Part shown: in pieces, positions 58,386 through 64,000 of the stretch | Numbering within the stretch: the first letter of the stretch is position 1 | How the letters are laid out: every line of letters starts with the position of its first letter | From: Streptomyces sp. NBC_01723 | GTDB taxonomy: Bacteria > Actinomycetota > Actinomycetes > Streptomycetales > Streptomycetaceae | Assembly (NCBI RefSeq): GCF_036246005.1 | Contig: NZ_CP109171.1 | Span: 5,630,001-5,694,000 of the forward strand | DNA: 64,000 nucleotides | Reading direction: 5' to 3' | Program-made: the position numbers and the translations under genes | Notes under the pieces: model-generated | What the model was told of the DNA's origin: nothing | The model's database searches: none | Seen by the model: the letters and a program-made list of their open reading frames with translations, nothing else

Positions 58386-59969
58386 ATGACCGTTTTGGAT
58401 GAGGCGCCGGGTGAGCCGACGGACGCGCGTGGGCGAGTGGCCGAACTGCACGAGATCCGTGCGCAGGCGCTGGCCGGACCGAGCGAGAAGGCTACGGCGG
58501 CGCAGCACGCCAAGGGCAAGCTGACGGCCCGTGAGCGCATCGAGCTGCTCCTGGACCCCGGCTCCTTCCGCGAGGTCGAGCAGCTGCGCCGGCACCGGGC
58601 GACCGGCTTCGGCCTGGAGGCCAAGAAGCCGTACACCGACGGTGTGGTCACCGGCTGGGGCACGGTGGAGGGCCGCACGGTCTTCGTCTACGCCCACGAC
58701 TTCCGCATCTTCGGCGGCGCGCTGGGCGAGGCCCACGCCACGAAGATCCACAAGATCATGGACATGGCCATCGCGGCCGGTGCCCCGCTGGTCTCCCTCA
58801 ACGACGGCGCCGGCGCCCGCATCCAGGAGGGCGTGTCCGCGCTCGCCGGGTACGGCGGCATCTTCCAGCGCAACACCCGGGCCTCCGGCGTCATCCCGCA
58901 GATCAGCGTGATGCTCGGCCCGTGCGCGGGCGGCGCGGCCTACAGCCCCGCCCTCACCGACTTCGTGTTCATGGTCCGCGACACCTCGCAGATGTTCATC
59001 ACCGGCCCGGACGTGGTCAAGGCCGTCACCGGCGAGGAGATCACCCAGAACGGGCTGGGCGGCGCCGACGTGCACGCCGAGACCAGCGGGGTGGCCCACT
59101 TCGCCTACGACGACGAGGAGACGTGCCTGGGCGAGGTCCGCTACCTCCTCTCCCTCCTCCCGCAGAACAACCGCGAGAACCCGCCGCGCCACGACTCCTC
59201 GGATCCGGTGGACCGCCGCTCGGACGTCCTGCTCGACCTGGTCCCGGCGGACGGCAACCGTCCGTACGACATGACCAAGGTCATCGAGGAGATCGTCGAC
59301 GACGGCGAGTACCTGGAGGTCCACGAGCGCTGGGCACGCAACATCATCTGCGCCCTGGCCCGCCTCGACGGGCAGGTCGTCGGCATCGTCGCCAACCAGC
59401 CGCAGGCCCTGGCCGGCGTCCTGGACATCGAGGCCTCCGAGAAGGCCGCCCGCTTCGTCCAGATGTGCGACGCCTTCAACATCCCGATCGTCACCCTTCT
59501 GGACGTACCCGGCTTCCTGCCCGGCGTCGACCAGGAGCACGGCGGCATCATCCGCCACGGCGCCAAGCTGCTCTACGCGTACTGCAACGCGACCGTGCCC
59601 CGGATCTCGCTCATCCTGCGCAAGGCGTACGGAGGTGCTTACATCGTCATGGACTCGCAGTCCATCGGCGCCGACCTCACCTACGCCTGGCCGACCAACG
59701 AGATCGCCGTCATGGGCGCGGAAGGTGCCGCGGGCGTCATCTTCCGCCGTCAGATCGCCGGTGCCGAGGACCCCGAGGCCATGCGGGCCCGCATGGTCAA
59801 GGAGTACAAGGCCGAGCTGATGCACCCTTACTACGCGGCCGAGCGCGGTCTGGTCGACGACGTCATCGACCCCGCCGAGACCCGCGAGGTGCTCGTCCGG
59901 TCCCTGGCGATGCTCCACACCAAGCACGCCGACCTGCCCTCCCGCAAGCACGGCAACCCGCCGCAGTGA
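58386..59969 (+). CDS. accB: Acyl-CoA carboxylase carboxyltransferase (beta) subunit
   Basis: A 527-aa biotin-dependent carboxyltransferase that moves CO2 from carboxybiotin to acetyl-, propionyl- or butyryl-CoA, making malonyl- and methylmalonyl-CoA. The first oxyanion site is in the N-terminal crotonase half (SLNDGAGARIQEGV), the second in the C-terminal half (LRKAYGGAYIVM). GPCAGGAAYSPALTDF is also typical. The small epsilon gene just downstream identifies it as the AccB type. ATG 58386 lies 6 nt after TAGAGT (58374-58379), so it is probably leaderless. The biotin-carrying alpha subunit is not in the window. Confidence 0.94.
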   Translation: MTVLDEAPGEPTDARGRVAELHEIRAQALAGPSEKATAAQHAKGKLTARERIELLLDPGSFREVEQLRRHRATGFGLEAKKPYTDGVVTGWGTVEGRTVFVYAHDFRIFGGALGEAHATKIHKIMDMAIAAGAPLVSLNDGAGARIQEGVSALAGYGGIFQRNTRASGVIPQISVMLGPCAGGAAYSPALTDFVFMVRDTSQMFITGPDVVKAVTGEEITQNGLGGADVHAETSGVAHFAYDDEETCLGEVRYLLSLLPQNNRENPPRHDSSDPVDRRSDVLLDLVPADGNRPYDMTKVIEEIVDDGEYLEVHERWARNIICALARLDGQVVGIVANQPQALAGVLDIEASEKAARFVQMCDAFNIPIVTLLDVPGFLPGVDQEHGGIIRHGAKLLYAYCNATVPRISLILRKAYGGAYIVMDSQSIGADLTYAWPTNEIAVMGAEGAAGVIFRRQIAGAEDPEAMRARMVKEYKAELMHPYYAAERGLVDDVIDPAETREVLVRSLAMLHTKHADLPSRKHGNPPQ

Positions 59970-59986
59970 CCCGAGGAGCCACCGAC

Positions 59987-60184
59987 ATGTCCACTGCCGA
60001 CATCCGCGTCGAGAAGGGCCACGCCGAGCCCGAGGAGGTCGCCGCCATCACGGCCCTCCTCCTCGCCCGCGCCGCCGCCCGCCCCGCCGAGATCCCCCCG
60101 ACCCACGGCGGCGGCCGCGTCCGCGCGGGCTGGCGCCGCCTGGAGCGCGAGCCGGGTTTCCGCGCCCCGCACAGCTGGCGCTGA
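59987..60184 (+). CDS. accE: Acyl-CoA carboxylase epsilon subunit
   Basis: A 65-aa AccE. The N-terminal half (IRVEKGHAEPEEVAAITALLLARAAA) is the conserved helix that binds the carboxyltransferase, and the C-terminus is GWRRLEREPGFRAPHSWR. In Streptomyces this small subunit raises the activity of the AccB complex. ATG 59987 has GAGGAG upstream and lies 17 nt after accB, so the two form one operon, closed by a strong terminator. Confidence 0.93.
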   Translation: MSTADIRVEKGHAEPEEVAAITALLLARAAARPAEIPPTHGGGRVRAGWRRLEREPGFRAPHSWR

Positions 60185-60198
60185 CGCTGATCCGAGAT

Positions 60199-60239
60199 GC
60201 GAGCGAGGCCCCTCCGTCAGGAGGGGCCTCGCTCGCTTT
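60199..60239 (+). terminator. Terminator of accBE
   Basis: A perfect 17-bp inverted repeat (60199-60215 and 60220-60236) with a GTCA loop and TTT, 14 nt after accE. Confidence 0.88.
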
Positions 60240-60240
60240 C

Positions 60241-60286
60241 AGGGGCTCGGGGAACTGCGCGACCAGCCACCAACCACCCGCACCCG
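60241..60286. repeat. Dispersed Streptomyces repeat after accE
   Basis: GGGGCTCGGGGAACTGCGCG and the following ACCAGCCACC match, from memory, a very common intergenic repeat of Streptomyces. It sits between the accBE terminator and the convergent cvn operon. Nothing else is clear up to 60412. Confidence 0.6.
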
Positions 60287-60412
60287 GTGACGAAACAGCC
60301 CCCGGCAGCACGGTGGCCGCAGGGGGCGTGTCGCAACCCGGCGCAACGGGGTGCCGCCTGCGCCCACCCGTGCCGCCCCAGGCGGCACGCATGCCCGCAG
60401 GCTCGGCGTGGC

Positions 60413-60994
60413 TCAGCGAAGACGGGCCATCAGCGCGTGCTCGACGAGCGTGATGAGCGCGGACTTCGCGTCCGCACGGTGCCGCGCGTCGGTCGTGATG
60501 ATCGGCGTATCGGGCCCGATCTGCAACGCTTCCCGGACCTCGTCCGGGTTGTACGGCTGCTGCCCGTCGAACCCGTTCAGGGCGATGACGAACGGCAGCC
60601 CCGAGTTCTCGAAGTAGTCGACGGCGGGGAAGCAGTCGGCGAGCCGCCTCGTGTCGACCAGCACGATCGCACCGATGGCGCCGCGCACCAGGTCGTCCCA
60701 CATGAACCAGAACCGGTCCTGGCCGGGCGTACCGAAGAGGTACAGGATCAGGTCCTGGTCGAGCGTGATGCGGCCGAAGTCCATGGCGACCGTCGTGGTC
60801 GTCTTGTCCCCCGTGTGGGTGAGGTCGTCGATACCCGCCGAAGCGGATGTCATGACGGCCTCGGTGCGCAGCGGGTTGATCTCCGAGACAGCGCCGACGA
60901 ACGTGGTCTTGCCCACGCCGAAGCCGCCCGCCACCACGATCTTCGCGGAAGTGGTGGAGCGGGAAGGACCGCCGCTAGAGCTTGCGAAGTCCAC
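60413..60994 (-). CDS. cvnD1: Conservon GTPase CvnD
   Basis: A 193-aa small Ras-like GTPase of the actinobacterial conservon type. Walker A is GGFGVGKTTF (residues ~23-32), the G3 motif is LFGTPGQDRFWFMWDDL, and ALNGFDG stands where G4 (NKxD) is expected, as usual in CvnD. It acts at the membrane with CvnA, B and C in a eukaryote-like signalling complex. GTG 60994 overlaps the cvnC end by 20 nt. It is the last gene of the operon, which neighbours accBE as cvn1 does in S. coelicolor. Confidence 0.93.
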   Translation of the reverse strand: MDFASSSGGPSRSTTSAKIVVAGGFGVGKTTFVGAVSEINPLRTEAVMTSASAGIDDLTHTGDKTTTTVAMDFGRITLDQDLILYLFGTPGQDRFWFMWDDLVRGAIGAIVLVDTRRLADCFPAVDYFENSGLPFVIALNGFDGQQPYNPDEVREALQIGPDTPIITTDARHRADAKSALITLVEHALMARLR

Positions 60995-61547
60995 TGAGCA
61001 CCCTTTCGAGCAGTGTCACGTCTGGCTGGCCGCCGGCGTTCTCGTCGCCGCCGGGCTGATGGATGGCGACCAGTCCCGCCTCCGCCAAGTCGGCGACGAG
61101 GATCCTGGCCACGCCGAGAGGGATCGTCAGGAGGGCCGAGATCTCGGCCACCGACTTGATCTCCCGGCAGAGGTTGCAGATCCGCTGATGCTCGGGCAGC
61201 TGGCCCTGCATCTGGTGCGGCTGCGCGGTCGTGTGCACCAGCGCCTCGATGGCGAGCTGGTAGCGCGGCCTGGTGCGGCCGCCCGTCATGGCGTACGGGC
61301 GCACCAGGGGGTTGTTCGACGCCCCCGCGGGCGCCGGCTCAGGGGTGCGGCGCTGCGGCTGCACGGGCTGGATGCGCGGAGCGTGCGGCTGGTCGTACGG
61401 CGAAGGGCCGGGGCCCTGCGGCGCGTACGGCTGCCGGTGACTCGGCACGGAGGGGTAGCCGTATCCGTTCGCCGAGCCGTCGTTCTGGCCCTGACCAGGA
61501 CCGTACGACCAGTTGCCCGAAGACGGACCGCCTGGGGGTGTTGCCAC
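60975..61547 (-). CDS. cvnC1: Conservon protein CvnC (DUF742)
   Basis: A 190-aa protein. The first ~75 residues are Pro/Gly/Gln/Tyr-rich and disordered. The DUF742 domain follows: VRPYAMTGGRTRPRYQLAIEALV, HQRICNLCREIKSVAEISALL and a winged-helix-like IPLGVARILVADLAEAGLV, ending in the usual LLERVLSGLRKL. It probably links CvnB to the GTPase CvnD. GTG 61547 has GGAGGA upstream. It lies 94 nt after cvnB and overlaps cvnD by 20 nt. Confidence 0.92.
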   Translation of the reverse strand: MATPPGGPSSGNWSYGPGQGQNDGSANGYGYPSVPSHRQPYAPQGPGPSPYDQPHAPRIQPVQPQRRTPEPAPAGASNNPLVRPYAMTGGRTRPRYQLAIEALVHTTAQPHQMQGQLPEHQRICNLCREIKSVAEISALLTIPLGVARILVADLAEAGLVAIHQPGGDENAGGQPDVTLLERVLSGLRKL

Positions 61548-61641
61548 TTTTTCCTCCTCCGACTGTGCCTGGCATCCATCGCTGTGGAGCCGCGTCCCGA
61601 AACTTTACGGCCACGGGACGCCAAAACGCACCGTCTGTCCT

Positions 61642-62064
61642 TTAGTTGAGAAGGCTGCCTTGGAGCTCAGCCCGCAGATCGGGCGTCAGAACCGTGCCCG
61701 CACGGTCCACCAGAAGGGCCATCTCGTACCCAATGAGGCCGATGTCCGCCTCGGGGTGTGCAAGAACGGCGAGGGACGAGCCGTCGGAAATGGACATGAT
61801 GAACAGGAATCCCCGCTCCATCTCCACAACCGTCTGGTTCACGCTGCCGCCCTCGAAGATGCGCGAGGCACCGGCGGTCAGCGAGGTCAGACCGGAGGCG
61901 ACGGCCGCGAGCTGGTCGGCACGGTCGCGCGGGAACCCCTCGGACATCGCCAGAAGGAGTCCGTCGGCGGAGACCACCACCGTGTGGGACACCCCCGGGG
62001 TGTTGTCCACGAAGTTGGTGATCAACCAGTTGAGGTTCTGCGCCGCCTGGCTCATCGGGCTCAC
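61642..62064 (-). CDS. cvnB1: Conservon roadblock/LC7 protein CvnB
   Basis: A 140-aa roadblock/LC7 protein: LNWLITNFVDNTPGVSHTVVVSADGLLLAMSEGF, then ADQLAAVASGLTSLTAGASRIFEGG and MERGFLFIMSISDGSSLAVLA. Such proteins bind small GTPases, here CvnD, and may regulate nucleotide exchange or hydrolysis. GTG 62064 is chosen because GGAG lies 7 nt upstream; ATG 62055 is 9 nt further in. It begins 1 nt after the cvnA stop. The longer upstream open frame overlaps cvnA and is not used. Confidence 0.93.
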   Translation of the reverse strand: MSPMSQAAQNLNWLITNFVDNTPGVSHTVVVSADGLLLAMSEGFPRDRADQLAAVASGLTSLTAGASRIFEGGSVNQTVVEMERGFLFIMSISDGSSLAVLAHPEADIGLIGYEMALLVDRAGTVLTPDLRAELQGSLLN

Positions 62065-62065
62065 A

Positions 62066-64000
62066 CTAACGCTCCTGGTTGTAGGTGCTGTCAGGACCAC
62101 GGTGTTCATTCCTTGTGTCCTGGCCGTTCGTTTCACTGCCTGCGTTGCGGCCTCGCTCGACACCGCGCCGCAGGTTGCTCAGCCTGCCCCGGACGTCCTC
62201 CGGAGCGCGGGAGACCTGGGGGCCTCCCTGTGGAGTGGTTTCGGCGGCGCCCTCGACCAGGTTGGCCTTGGGTACCCGCCGCGGCAGGCCCGAGGAGGTC
62301 ACCCCGCCCGCCTTGGGCTTGCGCAGCGAGGAAGCCTGCTGCCAGCGGTCGTCGTTGGCCGACCGCCAGTTGTCCCGGCCGTTCGCCCCCGGAGCGGCGG
62401 CGGCCGGCGTCTCGTGACCCACGGGCCCCGCATCGCCCGCGCCGCTCGCGGTGGATCCGCGGCGGGGAAGACCGGCGTTGGTCATCTCGTGGGCGGCGGA
62501 GGGGGCCGGGCCCGGACGGTCGAAGCCTACGCGGTCCGGCTGGTTCACGTCAGCGGCCTGCACGGATTGCGCCTCGGGAGCACCCGTGGGGTACTGCTCG
62601 GGATAGCCGCCCCGGTAGTCGTCCTGCTGCGGCCAGTCGTCCTGGGCACGCCGCTGCTCGAAGGGCGCGTACGTGTCCGGGGCGCCGGCCTGCTGCTGCC
62701 CGCCGTGGCCCTGCTCGGCGTACGACGACGGGTCGCCGTAGCCGCCGCCCTGCGGGTAGCCCTCGCCCTGCTGCAGGCCGCCGTTGGGCGCGTAGTACCG
62801 CTCGTCGTACGACGCCTGCTGCGGTTCCTGGTACGCCTGCTGCTGGTCGGCGAAGGCCTGCTGCTGGTCGTAGGCGCCGCTCTGCTGATCCGCGTAAGCC
62901 TCGCGGCCGGCGTCGTAGCCAGGCTGCTGGGCCTGCTGGGACTGCTGGGGCTGCTGACCGGTGAACTGGTCCTGGAACCCGGGCGTCCCGCCGTTTCCGG
63001 CGCCCTCGGGGCCCGCCGGGCCGGGCAGCTCGGGGTGCGACTGGGCCTCCAGGGCCGCCCTGCGCTCCTCCCGCATCAGCGAGCGGCCGACGGGGTCCAG
63101 CTCCCGTATGTCGTCGGGGACCTCGGAGTACCGGCTGTCGTCGAAGCCCAGCTCGGCGGCGGTGCGCATGGGCTGACCGCCCTGGGAGAAGTTCTCGCCC
63201 CGGAAGTCCTGCTCCGGGATGATCTGCGAGACGGTGAACTCGGTGCGCTGCTGGTCGCCACCGCCACCGTGGGTGATGGCGTCCGGGAGCATGACCAGCG
63301 AGGTGGTGCCCGCCTGCTCGCCGGAGGGGCGCAGCTGGACCCGGATGCCGTGCCGGTCGGACAGCCGCCCGACCACGAACAGGCCCATGCGCTGCGAGAT
63401 CGCGGCGTCCACGGTCGGCGGGTTGGCCAGCTTGTGGTTGATGTCCGCGAAGTCCTCGGCGGTCAGGCCGATTCCCTTGTCGTGGATCTCCACCATCACG
63501 CGGCCGTCGGGCAGCCGGGTCGCGGTGACGCGGACCTTGGTCTGCGGGGAGGAGAACGTGGTCGCGTTCTCGAGGAGCTCGGCGAGCAGGTGCACGAGGT
63601 CGGTCACGGCGCGGCCGTGGATCTCGGCCTCCGGCACGCCGGACAGCTCGATGCGCTCGTACTGCTCCACCTCGGAGGAGGCGGCGCGCAACACGTCGAC
63701 CAGCGGGACCGGCTGGTCCCAGCGGCGGCCGGGCTCCTCGCCGGCGAGGACCAGGAGGTTCTCGCCGTTGCGCCGCATACGGGTGGCGAGGTGGTCCAGC
63801 CGGAAGAGGTTCTCCAGCTGGTCGGGGTCGGCCTCGTTGTTCTCCAGGTCGGTGATCAGGCTCAGCTGGCCCTCGATCAGCGACTGGTTGCGGCGCGACA
63901 GGTTGGTGAAGATCGCGTTGATGTTGCCCCGCAGCAGGGCCTGCTCGGAGGCGAGCCGGACCGCCTCGCGGTGCACCTGGTCGAAGGCGCGGGCGACCTC
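62066..64000 (-). CDS. cvnA1: Conservon sensor-kinase-like CvnA, 5'-truncated
   Basis: The frame is open to the window edge, so the sensor and membrane part lie outside. The visible 644 residues begin EVARAFDQVHREAVRLA, a phospho-acceptor-like helix without a typical H-box. A GHKL ATPase follows: LLAELLENATTFSSP (N box), VEIHDKGIGL (G1) and SQRMGLFVVGRLSDRHGI (G2). The C-terminal ~330 residues are disordered and rich in Gln, Tyr, Pro and Gly, especially near 62800-62960. No response regulator lies with it. The stop is 1 nt before the cvnB GTG. Confidence 0.93.
   Translation of the reverse strand, partial: EVARAFDQVHREAVRLASEQALLRGNINAIFTNLSRRNQSLIEGQLSLITDLENNEADPDQLENLFRLDHLATRMRRNGENLLVLAGEEPGRRWDQPVPLVDVLRAASSEVEQYERIELSGVPEAEIHGRAVTDLVHLLAELLENATTFSSPQTKVRVTATRLPDGRVMVEIHDKGIGLTAEDFADINHKLANPPTVDAAISQRMGLFVVGRLSDRHGIRVQLRPSGEQAGTTSLVMLPDAITHGGGGDQQRTEFTVSQIIPEQDFRGENFSQGGQPMRTAAELGFDDSRYSEVPDDIRELDPVGRSLMREERRAALEAQSHPELPGPAGPEGAGNGGTPGFQDQFTGQQPQQSQQAQQPGYDAGREAYADQQSGAYDQQQAFADQQQAYQEPQQASYDERYYAPNGGLQQGEGYPQGGGYGDPSSYAEQGHGGQQQAGAPDTYAPFEQRRAQDDWPQQDDYRGGYPEQYPTGAPEAQSVQAADVNQPDRVGFDRPGPAPSAAHEMTNAGLPRRGSTASGAGDAGPVGHETPAAAAPGANGRDNWRSANDDRWQQASSLRKPKAGGVTSSGLPRRVPKANLVEGAAETTPQGGPQVSRAPEDVRGRLSNLRRGVERGRNAGSETNGQDTRNEHRGPDSTYNQER

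Noticed and set aside
59639..59641. Further TTA triplets, for example near 32208, 59645 and 62895
   Set aside because: In frame they fall across codons such as CTT-AAG or GCT-TAC and are not leucine TTA codons.
61642..62163. A longer CvnB starting at 62163
   Set aside because: It overlaps cvnA out of frame and has no similarity before MSQAAQNLNW; GTG 62064 has a proper ribosome site.

Overview
The window is high-GC actinobacterial DNA. Gene content, GTG starts, strong third-position GC bias, a conservon operon, an RmdB/CdgC-type pair of c-di-GMP genes and an AccB/AccE carboxylase all point to a Streptomyces chromosome core, close in gene order to the S. coelicolor region that runs from ligA to cvn1. 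No tRNA, rRNA, CRISPR array, prophage or insertion sequence was found. Both end genes are cut by the window: a cysteine desulfurase on the left and the histidine-kinase-like CvnA on the right.

Layout. 1-8.7 kb: sulfur relay (cysteine desulfurase, mnmA), a Tat-exported amidase, an alpha/beta hydrolase with a DUF427 protein, a LOG-like protein, an SDR, a MetE-like protein and ligA. 9-11.2 kb: rmdB, a membrane GGDEF-EAL protein. 11.5-15 kb: gatC-gatA-small membrane protein-gatB, closed by a 19-bp terminator. 15-24.8 kb: an MMPL exporter, an acetyltransferase, small hypothetical proteins, a large LuxR-type ATPase regulator, a sugar-dehydrogenase-like lipoprotein and an aldo/keto reductase. 24.8-29.1 kb: a 2-hydroxyacid dehydrogenase and a second GGDEF protein with a decayed EAL domain. 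29.1-34.8 kb: ilvB-ilvN, ilvC and serA, with a peptide-leader attenuator before ilvB. 34.8-41 kb: an MFS/TetR pair, a PucR-type regulator and the two proline catabolic genes. 41-43.9 kb: a small basic protein, leuB and ilvE. 43.9-49.6 kb: a divergent urease locus (NCS1 permease, fused gamma-beta subunit, alpha subunit, agmatine-deiminase-like protein, TetR). 49.6-51.5 kb: an isoleucine-codon leader, an attenuator and citramalate synthase. 51.5-58.2 kb: a Gly-rich membrane protein, an EamA/TetR pair, an isochorismatase-like hydrolase, YceI and a PL8 polysaccharide lyase. 58.4-64 kb: accB-accE and the conservon cvnD-C-B-A.

How the genes work together. ilvB/N/C, ilvE, leuB and cimA make a scattered branched-chain amino acid regulon. 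Two of its transcription units, ilvB and cimA, begin with short leader ORFs that carry branched-chain codons followed by an intrinsic terminator. Several TetR-regulated pairs have visible dyad operators. About a dozen genes have a TANNNT hexamer only 6-7 nt before the start codon, which suggests leaderless mRNAs and helped to choose starts.

The points most worth following up are the isoleucine leader of cimA, the urease-like locus that lacks maturation genes and has an altered active-site flap, and the only TTA codon I found, which lies in the GGDEF domain of rmdB.
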